The notes: generated by a model from the sequence alone, not told the origin. A stretch of 64,000 nucleotides of DNA from Burkholderiales bacterium RIFCSPLOWO2_12_FULL_65_40 (GCA_001770955.1 MESL01000029.1:62694-126693); one strand, 5' to 3'; shown: positions 19,423 through 27,846, counted from the first letter of the stretch. Made by a program: numbers and translations.

Positions 19423-19824
19423 CTACCGGGCAAAGCCACCCCCGGGGGCCTGCGCATCCGCGATGGCCGCCAGCAGGTCGCTGATGCGCACCGGCTTGCC
19501 GAGTACGCGGGACACCCCCAAGGCCTGCAGGCGCGCCTCGTCGACGGGCTTGCCGTCGGTGGCCAGCACAACGACCCGGACATCGGGCGCCGTGGCAAAC
19601 CGGCCCCGCCGGAGATCGCTGAGCAGTTCCATCGCCTGCGCGCCCTCCTGCACGTCGAGCACCAGGCCGTCAAAGGCATCGCCCGCCAACAGCGTGCGGG
19701 CGCGGCCCACATTGCTGGCCTCATCGAAGTCCACCATGCCCAGATCGCGGGCCACCATGACGATGGTGCGGCGCAAGACAAACTGCGGCTCGATCAGCAG
19801 GACCCGGGGCAGCGGCGCGGTCAT
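19423..19824 (-). CDS. Stand-alone receiver-domain protein (CheY-like)
   Basis: Single receiver domain of 133 residues with no output domain. Strand beta-3 ends LVLDVQEG, providing the phospho-acceptor Asp, and beta-5 ends RVLGKPVRI with the conserved Lys-Pro. The usual acidic pair at the end of beta-1 is only one Glu (LLIEPQF), so metal binding and phosphorylation could be weak. It overlaps the GAF gene by four bases (ATGA at 19821-19824) and is the last gene of the MCP/CheW/GAF/receiver operon. I infer it is the output or adaptor of that pathway. Confidence 0.82.
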   Translation of the reverse strand: MTAPLPRVLLIEPQFVLRRTIVMVARDLGMVDFDEASNVGRARTLLAGDAFDGLVLDVQEGAQAMELLSDLRRGRFATAPDVRVVVLATDGKPVDEARLQALGVSRVLGKPVRISDLLAAIADAQAPGGGFAR

Positions 19825-20318
19825 TCCCCGTCCTCGCGTCCGGCCACGGTCTCGTTCGCCAGGCGGCGCAGGGCATCCAGAATCGACAGCTCCACCGGCC
19901 CCAGGGTGCGCGGCACGGTATCGATCACGCACAGCGTGCCAATGCGGTGCCCTCCGGGGGCGCTGAGCGGCGCACCTGCATAGAACCGGATATGCGGCTC
20001 GCCCGTCACCAGCGGGTTGTCGGAAAAGCGGGGGTCGCGGCTGGCGTCCTCGACGATGAAAAAATCATTCTTCATGATCGCGTGCCCGCAAAACGAGATG
20101 TCGCGAGGCGTCTCTGTGGCGTCGAGGCCGACACGCGCCTTGAACCACTGGCGTTGTCCATCGACCAGCGTCAGCAGGGCAATCGGCACATCGAGCTGCT
20201 CGGCCACAAAGCGGGCGAGGCGGTCAAAGCGCTCCTCGGGCGGTGTATCCAGCAACAACAACGCGCGCAGGGCGCTCAGCCGTTCGTCCTCGTCAGCGGG
20301 TATGGGTGCGGGGGTCAT
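19821..20318 (-). CDS. GAF-domain protein
   Basis: Cytoplasmic protein of 165 residues consisting of one GAF domain (about 25-160). Visible family marks are ERFDRLARFVAEQLDVPIALL, DISFCGHAIMKNDFFIVEDA and RFYAGAPLSAPGGHRIGTLC. This subclass often precedes histidine kinases or GGDEF domains; here it stands alone. It may bind a small molecule or serve as a dimerisation partner. It is translationally coupled to the receiver gene and lies 36 bases after the CheW gene. Confidence 0.85.
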   Translation of the reverse strand: MTPAPIPADEDERLSALRALLLLDTPPEERFDRLARFVAEQLDVPIALLTLVDGQRQWFKARVGLDATETPRDISFCGHAIMKNDFFIVEDASRDPRFSDNPLVTGEPHIRFYAGAPLSAPGGHRIGTLCVIDTVPRTLGPVELSILDALRRLANETVAGREDGE

Positions 20319-20354
20319 GGGTGAATCCTGTCGTGATAGGGCTGTTGCGTTGTG

Positions 20355-21803
20355 TCAGCCCAGCAGATAGGCCATCTGGGCCAGATCGACCACCACCAGG
20401 TTGGCGTGGTCCAGAGCGCCTTTGGCGTTGATCAGCCCGAACTCTCCCATCGCGCCCATGCGCATGCCGCTGCGCCGCACGCTGTGCGCGGGCAGCCAGT
20501 CGCACAGGCTGCGGATGGCGATGCCGATGGGCGGGGCAGTGCCCCCGGGCGCCTGGACGAGCACCGCCAGCAGCGGGTCGTTCTGCCCCCCGGTGCGGGC
20601 AATGGCGGGCAGGCTGACGAGCCGGACCGTCTGGCCACGCCAGGCCAGAACCGCCTGGCGCCCCTGTCGAAGATCTTCCCTGGCCTGTGTTGGCAGCTCC
20701 ACCACACCCACAATGCCCTCCACCGGGGTGGCATAGCGCTGATCGGCATCGAACACCAGGTAGGGCAAGGGCTCGGTGGCGTCTGACAGCTCTGCGTCAC
20801 TGCGGGCCAGCGTGGCGGCCTGCGCACTGCGGCTGATGGATGCTTCGGGCGTCAGGCCAAAGAGCTTGCCGACATCCAGCACCTGCAGCTTGCCAAGATC
20901 CGGCAGCAGAACCACGCCGGCCACCAGGGCCTCACCGGGCGTTCGGGCCACCGCCTCCAGCACCAGATCGACGAACTGCTCGCACGCCGAGACCGTCAGT
21001 CCGAGCACCAGCGGCCCCTGACCCAGCAGCACCATCCACGGCGCGGCGTTGCGATCGCTGGCCTGACGGCCTTCGCTGATATCGACCAGCGGCAGCTTGC
21101 GCCCCTGCCATTGGCCAATGGCCCAGCTGCGCTGTGCACGCCCCAGCGCCAGCTCCGTCGCAGGCACGGGCGCCACCCGCTCGACGGCGTCCACCGGCAC
21201 CGCCCAGTGCTCCACCCCGATGCGAAACACCGCGTGGCGCTGCGTGCGGCTACCCGGTGGGCTGGCGCGGGCCGATGCCACCGCGTCGGCAGCCCCCGCC
21301 GGAGCCAGCTCTGCCGCCGCGCACCAGGCCCGGCCCAGTTGCATCAGCCGTGCCACCTCCAGGATGCACAGCGTCGGCGCACCAGCGGACGCGGGAACCA
21401 CCGACTCGAACAGCTCGTTCTCATCCGGCGTGTGGTGCACCCTGCGGATGTCTGCGGCAGCCACCGCTTTCACGCCCAGCACGGCATCCACCCGGATACC
21501 CACCAGAGCGCCTGCGTGCTGCAACACCAGCAGCCGCGGCACCCCGGCGGCGGCGTCGCCCCCGGTCTCCAGCGGCACCCAGCGCTCCAGCGCGACGATG
21601 GGCACCGCCGCACCGTCCACATCGGCCACGCCCAGCAAGCCGCCGCTGCGGCGTGGCAGCGCCGTCAACCCCTGGGGCGGCAGTGGCAGGGCCTGCTGGA
21701 CCTGATCGATGGGAACGGCGATGTGGCAACGGCCCACGCGCACATGGACATGCTGCACCAGCGCCAAGCGGGAGGTGGCCGGTGGCGGGATCACGTCAGG
21801 CAT
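20355..21803 (-). CDS. Triple CheW-domain scaffold protein
   Basis: Protein of 482 residues built from three CheW/SH3-like domains (about residues 12-160, 185-320 and 345-480). Each shows the pattern of a hydrophobic strand, an AVP or ATPV turn followed by a Val/Ile-rich stretch, and a later PLVDI-like strand. CheW couples receptors to the CheA kinase, so three in tandem suggest an array scaffold or a multi-receptor adaptor. There is no CheA in the window. The start at ATG 21803 (MPDVIPPP) is preferred; a TTG at 21815 would overlap the MCP stop. Domain assignment rests on pattern and operon context; domain 3 is the most divergent. Confidence 0.78.
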   Translation of the reverse strand: MPDVIPPPATSRLALVQHVHVRVGRCHIAVPIDQVQQALPLPPQGLTALPRRSGGLLGVADVDGAAVPIVALERWVPLETGGDAAAGVPRLLVLQHAGALVGIRVDAVLGVKAVAAADIRRVHHTPDENELFESVVPASAGAPTLCILEVARLMQLGRAWCAAAELAPAGAADAVASARASPPGSRTQRHAVFRIGVEHWAVPVDAVERVAPVPATELALGRAQRSWAIGQWQGRKLPLVDISEGRQASDRNAAPWMVLLGQGPLVLGLTVSACEQFVDLVLEAVARTPGEALVAGVVLLPDLGKLQVLDVGKLFGLTPEASISRSAQAATLARSDAELSDATEPLPYLVFDADQRYATPVEGIVGVVELPTQAREDLRQGRQAVLAWRGQTVRLVSLPAIARTGGQNDPLLAVLVQAPGGTAPPIGIAIRSLCDWLPAHSVRRSGMRMGAMGEFGLINAKGALDHANLVVVDLAQMAYLLG

Positions 21804-21811
21804 CGACCGGC

Positions 21812-23542
21812 TCAACCCGCTTTGCGCGGGCTGCCACTGCCTTGCAGGTCATCAAGCAGCCGGGCCACATCCTGGGTCGAATGTTCCTGCTCCTCGGTGG
21901 CCATGCGGATCTCGCTGATGGAGCGGGTGGTTTTCTCGACCGCGCCCAGAATGCGCGAGAACGCGGCATCGACCTCCTCGGACAGGCGGCTGCCCTCGGC
22001 CACGCGTCCCACGGTCTGGTGGATCAGCTTGGCGATCTCGCGGGCGGCCAGCGACGACTTCTCCGCCAGCTTGCGGACTTCGTCCGCCACCACGGAAAAG
22101 CCCACCCCTTGCTCGCCCGCGCGCGCCGCCTCGATGGCCGCGTTGAAGGCCAGCAGATGGGTCTGGCTGGAAATTTCGCTGATCGTGTCCACGATCTCAT
22201 GGATGTCGGACGACGAGCGCTCGATGGCGATGATCGCGTCACGCGAACGGCGCACCCGCTCGGTTCCGTCCTCTGCCTCGCGCTGCGTCTGTTCGGCCAG
22301 CTCGGTGGAGCGGCCCGCGCTGCGCGCCAGCCGCTGGATCGACTCGCTCATCGCGCGCAGCACGGCGGTGATGTCATCCACCTTCTGCGCCACCGCACGC
22401 TCGCGCTGCACCTGGGCCGTGATGTCCACCGCGTATTTCACCACCTTGTAGGGTCGGCCATCGACATCGAGAATGGGGTTGTAGGTCGCCTGGATCCAGA
22501 CTTCGGCCCCGTGCTTGCCGATGCGGCGATAGCGTGCGCTCTGGAATTTCCCCTCGCCCAGATCGGCCCAGAAGTCGCGGTACGCCTGGGTCTGCACCAG
22601 GCCCGGCTCACAGAACATGCGGTGGTGCTGCCCGCGGATTTCCGCCAGGGTGTAGCCCATGGTGCGCAGGAAGTTCGGGTTGGCCACGAGCACGTTGCCC
22701 TCCATATCGAACTCGATCACCGCTTGCGAAAGGCCGATGGCATCGATCTTGCCCTTGGTTTCGGCAGCCGACACCATGTCGTTGGTGATATCGACGGCGA
22801 ACTTCACCACCTTGTAGGGCTTGCCGGTCGCGTCCAGGATGGGGTTGTACGAGGCCTGGAGCCAGATCTCCGTGCCATCTTTGGACAGGCGGCGAAAGCG
22901 TCCGGCAAAGAACTCGCCCCGGCCCAGCCGCTCCCACAGGTTCGCATACTCGCTTGAGGCCGCAAACCCAGGCTGGCAGAACATGCGATGGTGCTGCCCA
23001 AGAACCTCCTCCCGTCCATAGCCAAAGGTGTTCAGGAAATTGGCGTTGGCGTCCAGGATATGACCGGCGAGGTCGAACTCGATCACGGCCTGCACCCGGT
23101 GGATCGCCGCAATCTTGCCCTCGAACTCCGCCTGCTGCACCCGCTGGGCGGTGATGTCGGTGGCCAGCTTGACGACCCCCACCGTGCGCCCCTCCCCATC
23201 GCGCACCGGGTTGTAAGACGCCTGCAGCCAGACCTGCTGACCCGTCTTGGTGACGCGCAAGAACACATCCTCGCGCACCTGTCCGGCACGCAACCCCTCC
23301 CACAGCGCCTGGTACGACGCGCTGCTTGTGACCTCCGGGGGGCAGAACATGCGGTGGTGCTGGCCCACGACCTCGTCGGCGGAGTAACCCATCAGGTCCA
23401 GGAACAGGCGGTTCGCCCGCAGCACCCGGCCCTCCAGATCGAACTCGATCACGGCTTGCACATGCTCCAGCGCATTGAGCAGCGCCGCCGTGCGCGCGGC
23501 CTCGTGGGAGGCGGTCGGGAGCGTTTCCATTGGAGTGTTCAT
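21812..23542 (-). CDS. Soluble methyl-accepting chemotaxis protein with three PAS domains (BdlA-like)
   Basis: Cytoplasmic chemoreceptor of 576 residues without membrane helices. Three PAS domains (about 25-130, 147-252, 269-374) each carry GQHHRMFC, at residues 60, 182 and 304, a spacing of exactly 122 residues. The receptor domain (about 380-560) has the tip QTHLLAFNAAIEAARAGE followed by VGFSVVADEVRKLAEKS. The Cys and His in each PAS motif suggest heme, flavin or redox sensing as in BdlA/Aer-type proteins, but this is inferred. It is the first gene of an operon with the triple CheW, GAF and receiver genes. Confidence 0.9.
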   Translation of the reverse strand: MNTPMETLPTASHEAARTAALLNALEHVQAVIEFDLEGRVLRANRLFLDLMGYSADEVVGQHHRMFCPPEVTSSASYQALWEGLRAGQVREDVFLRVTKTGQQVWLQASYNPVRDGEGRTVGVVKLATDITAQRVQQAEFEGKIAAIHRVQAVIEFDLAGHILDANANFLNTFGYGREEVLGQHHRMFCQPGFAASSEYANLWERLGRGEFFAGRFRRLSKDGTEIWLQASYNPILDATGKPYKVVKFAVDITNDMVSAAETKGKIDAIGLSQAVIEFDMEGNVLVANPNFLRTMGYTLAEIRGQHHRMFCEPGLVQTQAYRDFWADLGEGKFQSARYRRIGKHGAEVWIQATYNPILDVDGRPYKVVKYAVDITAQVQRERAVAQKVDDITAVLRAMSESIQRLARSAGRSTELAEQTQREAEDGTERVRRSRDAIIAIERSSSDIHEIVDTISEISSQTHLLAFNAAIEAARAGEQGVGFSVVADEVRKLAEKSSLAAREIAKLIHQTVGRVAEGSRLSEEVDAAFSRILGAVEKTTRSISEIRMATEEQEHSTQDVARLLDDLQGSGSPRKAG

Positions 23543-23848
23543 GGGAAAAATGCCTGGTGTTGGGGCCCTGCGCCACGGGGTGAACGGTGTGCCAAATCCT
23601 CACGGGATCGCGGTGGCGGCCGAGGGCATGCCACCGGGCCGACTCTGCAACCAAATGAAACTTCAAGTGTCAGTATGGCTGAAATCGGCTTTTCTGGCAC
23701 GGCAGCCCCCAGCAGGCTTCCTGACCCGGGCATCGGCAAAACTACACTTCTACACTTCTACACTTCTACACTTCTACACTTGCACCCATGGTGGAACGCC
23801 GTGCACCGAAGTCTGGCGTTCTTGTTCTCTGCACCCTGCCCCTGTTCC
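23543..23848. other. Divergent intergenic region (306 bases) with an octanucleotide repeat
   Basis: This gap separates the MCP operon (minus strand) from the metallo-hydrolase gene (plus strand) and must hold both promoters. Its only clear structure is the (CTACACTT)5 array at 23742-23781. I found no convincing sigma-70 hexamers, ORF or terminator in it. Confidence 0.6.
23742..23781 (+). repeat. Octanucleotide tandem repeat (CTACACTT)x5
   Basis: Five uninterrupted identical 8-bp units, ending 67 bases before the start of the metallo-hydrolase gene. Such arrays change length by replication slippage. In a promoter or leader this would alter spacing rather than reading frame. Confidence 0.95.
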
Positions 23849-24487
23849 ATGCTCCAGTACCTCACCGTCCCCGTGACCGCCTTTCAACAAAACGCTTCCC
23901 TGGTCTGGTGCGACGCCACCCACCAGGCCGCCGTGATCGACCCGGGCGGCGATCTGGATACGCTGGTGGCCGAAGCCCGGCGCCTGGGCCTCACACTGGA
24001 GCAGATCTGGCTGACCCACGCCCACATCGACCATGCAGGCGGCACGGGCGAACTGGCGCAGCGCCTGCAGCTGCCCATCGTGGGCCCGCACCCGGGCGAC
24101 CAGTTCTGGATTGACGGCCTGGCGCAGCAAAGCGCCATGTTCGGCTTCCCGCCCGCGCTCCCCTTCACACCCACCCGCTGGCTGCACGATGGCGACCAGG
24201 TGCAGATCGGCAACGAAGTACTGCAGGTGCGCCATTGCCCCGGCCACACGCCCGGCCATGTGGTGTTCCACGCCCCGCAGATCGACCGTGCGTTTGTGGG
24301 CGACGTGCTTTTTGCCGGCAGCATTGGCCGCACCGACTTCCCCCAGGGCAACCACGAACAGCTCATCGACAGCATCACCCAGCGCCTCTGGCCCATGGGC
24401 GACCAGACGGTTTTCATCCCCGGCCATGGCCCTGAAAGCACCTTCGGGCGCGAGCGGCGCAGCAACCCCTATGTGGGTGGCACCTGA
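23849..24487 (+). CDS. Metallo-beta-lactamase-fold hydrolase (YcbL/glyoxalase II-like)
   Basis: Dinuclear metal hydrolase of 212 residues, the length of YcbL-type type II glyoxalases. The metal-binding motif THAHIDHAGG is present, followed by HCPGHTPGHVVF, FVGDVLFAGSIGRTDFP and the final FIPGHGPESTFGRE. YcbL-like enzymes hydrolyse S-D-lactoylglutathione or related thioesters; the substrate here is inferred. The ATG at 23849 starts at the normal N-terminus (MLQYLTVPVTAFQQNASLV). No Shine-Dalgarno is evident. The gene may be subject to the upstream octanucleotide repeat. Confidence 0.9.
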   Translation: MLQYLTVPVTAFQQNASLVWCDATHQAAVIDPGGDLDTLVAEARRLGLTLEQIWLTHAHIDHAGGTGELAQRLQLPIVGPHPGDQFWIDGLAQQSAMFGFPPALPFTPTRWLHDGDQVQIGNEVLQVRHCPGHTPGHVVFHAPQIDRAFVGDVLFAGSIGRTDFPQGNHEQLIDSITQRLWPMGDQTVFIPGHGPESTFGRERRSNPYVGGT

Positions 24488-24659
24488 GCGGCGCCAAGGC
24501 CGCGCGGGCGAACCGGCGCTGGCCGTTATAAGCATATGTGCAGGGCGTTGTCCACTTTGCAGGACAATACGGGGATAACCCGCATCCCTTCCGCCCTTGC
24601 GCTGCGGCATCTGCTACGTCTTGCGGGCACCCGTTTTTCAACATCCCAGCCTACACACC

Positions 24660-25433
24660 ATGAGCGCCTTTCTCGAAGAACGCGTACTGACCGTCCACCA
24701 CTGGACCGACCGGTTGTTCAGCTTCACCACCACCCGCGATCCGGCCCTGCGCTTCTCCAACGGGCACTTCACCATGATCGGCCTGAAGGTGGACGGCAAG
24801 CCGCTGCTGCGCGCCTACAGCATCGTCAGCGCCAACTACGAGGAACACCTGGAGTTCCTCTCCATCAAGGTGCCCGACGGCCCGCTGACCTCGCGCCTGC
24901 AGCACATCCAGGTGGGCGACACCATTATCGTTGGCAAGAAGCCCACGGGCACGATCCTGATCGACTACCTGCTGCCGGCCAAGCGCCTGTACATGCTTTC
25001 CACCGGCACGGGTCTGGCGCCGTTCATGAGCGTGATCCGCGACCCCGAGACTTATGAGAAGTTCGAGGAAGTGATCCTGGTGCACGGCGTGCGCGAGGTG
25101 AAAGAGCTGGCCTACCACGACTACATCACCCAGGAGCTGCCCCAGCACGAGTTCCTGGGCGAGCTGGTCAGCAAGCAGCTCAAGTACTACCCCACGGTCA
25201 CGCGCGAGCCCTTCCGCAACCAGGGCCGCATCAACCACCTGATCGAAAGCGGCAAGCTGTTCACCGACCTCGGCGTTCCTGCGCTGAACCCGCTGGAAGA
25301 CCGTGTGATGCTCTGCGGCAGCCCCGAGATGCTGGCCTCGCTCAAGACGCTGCTGGAACAGCGCGATTTCGAGGAAGGCAACACCACCAAGCCGGGCGAC
25401 TTCGTGATCGAGCGGGCCTTCGTTGAGAAGTGA
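24660..25433 (+). CDS. fpr: Ferredoxin--NADP+ reductase
   Basis: FAD enzyme of 257 residues that exchanges electrons between NADPH and ferredoxin or flavodoxin. The FAD motif is RAYSIVS (about residues 57-63), the NADP-binding motif STGTGLAPFMSVIRD (about 113-127), and VMLCGSPEML lies near the C-terminus. It ends with the aromatic tail ERAFVEK typical of the bacterial subclass I enzymes, which supports this start and length. Such enzymes commonly serve oxidative-stress defence and iron-sulfur repair. The ATG at 24660 starts MSAFLEERVLTVHHWTD. Confidence 0.94.
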   Translation: MSAFLEERVLTVHHWTDRLFSFTTTRDPALRFSNGHFTMIGLKVDGKPLLRAYSIVSANYEEHLEFLSIKVPDGPLTSRLQHIQVGDTIIVGKKPTGTILIDYLLPAKRLYMLSTGTGLAPFMSVIRDPETYEKFEEVILVHGVREVKELAYHDYITQELPQHEFLGELVSKQLKYYPTVTREPFRNQGRINHLIESGKLFTDLGVPALNPLEDRVMLCGSPEMLASLKTLLEQRDFEEGNTTKPGDFVIERAFVEK

Positions 25434-25469
25434 CCCCGGGGCGGCCGGTGCACCAGCCCGGCTCCCTGT

Positions 25470-26390
25470 TCACACCGCTGGCTCCCGGGCACTTGCCCGG
25501 GCGCTGTCCTGCTCCAGCGCCTGTGCGCAACTGGCCGAAAACAGCAGGATGGCCGACGAAAAATAGATCCACATGAGCAGAACGACCAGCGAGCCCGCCG
25601 CGCCGTAGGCCGACACCACCGCCGCCGTCGACAGGTACCAGGCCAGCAGCAGCTTGCCCAGGGTGAACAGCGTGGCGCCCACCATGGCCCCCAGCACCAG
25701 ATGGTGCAGGTGCGGCTTGGGGCCCGTGCCCATGCGCATCAGCCCGACAAACAGTGCGACCGCAAAGGCAAACGCCACCGTCTCGTTGATGATCAGAAAC
25801 AGCGGCGCCAGCGGGGCAATGGCCAAGCGTGCACCCGCCCACCCGGCCAGCAGATTGATCAGGGTGGACAGCGCCAGCGACACCATCAGCAAGAACCCCA
25901 GCGCCAGCACATAGGCCAGCCCGCGCAGACGCAGCGAGGCCATGTGCCACCAGGCGGCACGCGGCGCCCCGGGGTCTTCGCTGCGCCACAGGCGCTCCAG
26001 CGCCGACTGCAGTTCCACGAACACCCCAGTGGCACCCGACAGCAACACCCCAAACCCGATGACGGACGCCAGGCGCCCTTCCGCCGGGGCCTGGGCGCTC
26101 GACAACGCCTGGCGCACCACATCGGCCACCTGTTGCCCCATCACCGACTGCACCTGGCCCACCAGGCTGCTTTCCAGGTAGCTGCGGTCCATCCACCAGC
26201 CCAATACGCCCACCAGCAGCAGCAGCAGCGGCGCCAGGCTCAGCATGCCGTAGAAGGACATGGCGGCACTCATGCGCAAGCCGTCGGCATCCAGCCACAT
26301 CTGTGCCGCACGCCAGAAAGGCTGTACCAGCCGCCACGCGGGCATCCAGAACTGTGCAAGGCGTCGCCTGGCAGAAAGAGGTACGTTCAT
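25470..26390 (-). CDS. YihY/virulence factor BrkB-family membrane protein
   Basis: Inner-membrane protein of 306 residues with about six helices. The N-terminal SAAMSFYGMLSLAPLLLLLVG and the later GAAGSLVVLLMWIYFSSAILLFSA are the two strongest YihY/UPF0761 signatures. The molecular role of the family is not established; it was once called ribonuclease BN by error. It is convergent with fpr and divergent from the IclR gene, from which it is separated by 124 bases. Confidence 0.9.
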   Translation of the reverse strand: MNVPLSARRRLAQFWMPAWRLVQPFWRAAQMWLDADGLRMSAAMSFYGMLSLAPLLLLLVGVLGWWMDRSYLESSLVGQVQSVMGQQVADVVRQALSSAQAPAEGRLASVIGFGVLLSGATGVFVELQSALERLWRSEDPGAPRAAWWHMASLRLRGLAYVLALGFLLMVSLALSTLINLLAGWAGARLAIAPLAPLFLIINETVAFAFAVALFVGLMRMGTGPKPHLHHLVLGAMVGATLFTLGKLLLAWYLSTAAVVSAYGAAGSLVVLLMWIYFSSAILLFSASCAQALEQDSARASAREPAV

Positions 26391-26514
26391 CGCAACAGCC
26401 TAAGGCCGTACGGCCCTGCCGTCCATCCGCCATTCACGGATAGGGCGGTAGGCGCAGTCCCACGGCGGGCGCGGCAGCGGAGGCGCCCACCTGGCCCCTC
26501 GCCATAATGCGCGC

Positions 26515-27321
26515 ATGCCGCCGCCCCGCACCACCCCACGCACCGCCCCACCGCGACCGCCCGAGGACCGCCATTTCGTGACGGCACTGGCGCGCGGCCT
26601 GGACGTGCTGGCGTGCTTCCGCTCGGGCGACAAGGCCCTGGGCAACCAGGAGATCGCGCAGCGCTGCAAGCTGCCCAAGTCCACCGTCTCGCGCCTGACC
26701 TACACGCTCACGCGGCTGGGTTACCTCATCCACATCGAAGAGCTGAGCAAGTACCGCCTGGGCACGGCCACGCTCTCGCTGGGCAGCACCATGCTGGTAC
26801 GGCTCGACGTGCGCCAGATCGCGCGCCCGCTGATGCAGGATCTGGCCGACTTCGCCACCGCCGAAGTCTCGCTGGGCACGCGCGACCGATTCTCGATGAT
26901 CTACGTGGAGAACTGCCGCAGCTCGGCTCTGCTCACGCTGAGCCTGGACGTGGGCTCGCGCATCGCGCTGGCCACCTCGGCCATCGGGCGCGCCTGGCTC
27001 GCCGCCATCACCGAGGACGAGCGCCGCCCCCTGCTGGAGCAGCTGCGTGCCCGCGATGAGCATGCCTGGCCCGAGGTGCAGGCCGGCATCGACAAGGCGC
27101 TGCAGGACTACCGCAGCCTGGGCGTGGCCTGCTCGTTTGGTGACTGGCAAAGGAATGTGAACGCCATCGCCCGCGCTTTTCAGCCCGGCGGCGGCCTGCC
27201 GCCGATGGTGATCAACTGCGGCGGCCCCTCGTTCAATGTCTCGCCGGAGTTTCTGCTGGGCGAAGTGCGCCCCCGGCTGATCGAAATGGTGTCACGCATC
27301 GAGGCGGCGCTGAACCGCTGA
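26515..27321 (+). CDS. IclR-family transcriptional regulator
   Basis: Regulator of 268 residues. A winged helix-turn-helix occupies about residues 25-85 (LGNQEIAQRCKLPKSTVSRLTYTLTRLGYL). The IclR effector domain (about 100-265) shows DRFSMIYVENCRSS and GVACSFGDWQRNVNAIA. Such proteins usually sense a pathway intermediate and control neighbouring catabolic genes. I infer it controls the acyl-CoA island, because four copies of a 15-bp palindrome lie at the promoters there and no other regulator lies closer. The Pro/Arg-rich first 20 residues are unusual; a later start is possible. Confidence 0.9.
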   Translation: MPPPRTTPRTAPPRPPEDRHFVTALARGLDVLACFRSGDKALGNQEIAQRCKLPKSTVSRLTYTLTRLGYLIHIEELSKYRLGTATLSLGSTMLVRLDVRQIARPLMQDLADFATAEVSLGTRDRFSMIYVENCRSSALLTLSLDVGSRIALATSAIGRAWLAAITEDERRPLLEQLRARDEHAWPEVQAGIDKALQDYRSLGVACSFGDWQRNVNAIARAFQPGGGLPPMVINCGGPSFNVSPEFLLGEVRPRLIEMVSRIEAALNR

Positions 27322-27351
27322 CAGCCACCCTGGCACGTGCAGCGCCTGCGA

Positions 27352-27407
27352 CAATCGCCCAATCGCCCAATCGCCCAATCGCCCAATCGCCCAATCGCCC
27401 AATCGCC
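27352..27407 (+). repeat. Octanucleotide tandem repeat (CAATCGCC)x7
   Basis: Seven uninterrupted identical 8-bp units between the IclR stop and the rhodanese start. The array ends eight bases before the AGGA ribosome-binding site (27415-27418) of the rhodanese gene, so it lies in the leader or promoter, not in the coding frame. A slippage-prone simple-sequence repeat. Confidence 0.97.
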
Positions 27408-27424
27408 ACCCCGCAGGACACCCC

Positions 27425-27838
27425 ATGACACCGCTGATCCGCCGCTCTTTTCTGCGCCTGGCCCTCGCCCTGGGAGCCGCCACGGCCTTCGAGGCCAGTG
27501 CCATCCCGTCCACCGATACGGTAAGCCTGGACACCGCCCGCACAGAGGCCGAGGCGGGCCGCGCCCTGCTGGTGGACATCCGCGAACCGCAGGAACACGC
27601 CACCGGCGTCTCACGCGTGGCCAAGCTGCTGCCCATGCGCGAAATCGGCGCCCGTCTGGCCGAGATTCCCAAGGACGCCGCCCAGCCCGTGCTGCTGATC
27701 TGCAACACGCAGAACCGCTCGCGGGCCGTCTGGCAGGCGCTGCGCGAGCGCGGCTACACCAACGTGCGCTATGTCGAGGGCGGCATGTCGGAATGGGCGC
27801 GGCGCGGGCTGCCGCTGGTCAAGCCAGCAGCACGCTGA
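27425..27838 (+). CDS. Exported rhodanese-like sulfurtransferase
   Basis: Single-domain rhodanese of 137 residues. The N-terminus IRRSFLRLALALG has a twin-arginine pattern and a hydrophobic core ending ASA, indicating export to the periplasm, probably by Tat. The rhodanese domain shows LLVDIREPQEHATG, the active-site loop ICNTQNRSRAVW with catalytic Cys, and VRYVEGGMSEWARRGLP. It could transfer sulfane sulfur or simply bind thiol or anionic ligands. The start has an AGGA site six bases upstream. The adjacent octanucleotide array may modulate its expression. Confidence 0.88.
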   Translation: MTPLIRRSFLRLALALGAATAFEASAIPSTDTVSLDTARTEAEAGRALLVDIREPQEHATGVSRVAKLLPMREIGARLAEIPKDAAQPVLLICNTQNRSRAVWQALRERGYTNVRYVEGGMSEWARRGLPLVKPAAR

Positions 27839-27846
27839 GCGCCTTG

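Noticed and set aside
27352-27407. Seven short repeats considered as a CRISPR array
   Set aside because: The units are contiguous 8-mers without spacers and there are no cas genes; it is a simple-sequence tandem repeat.
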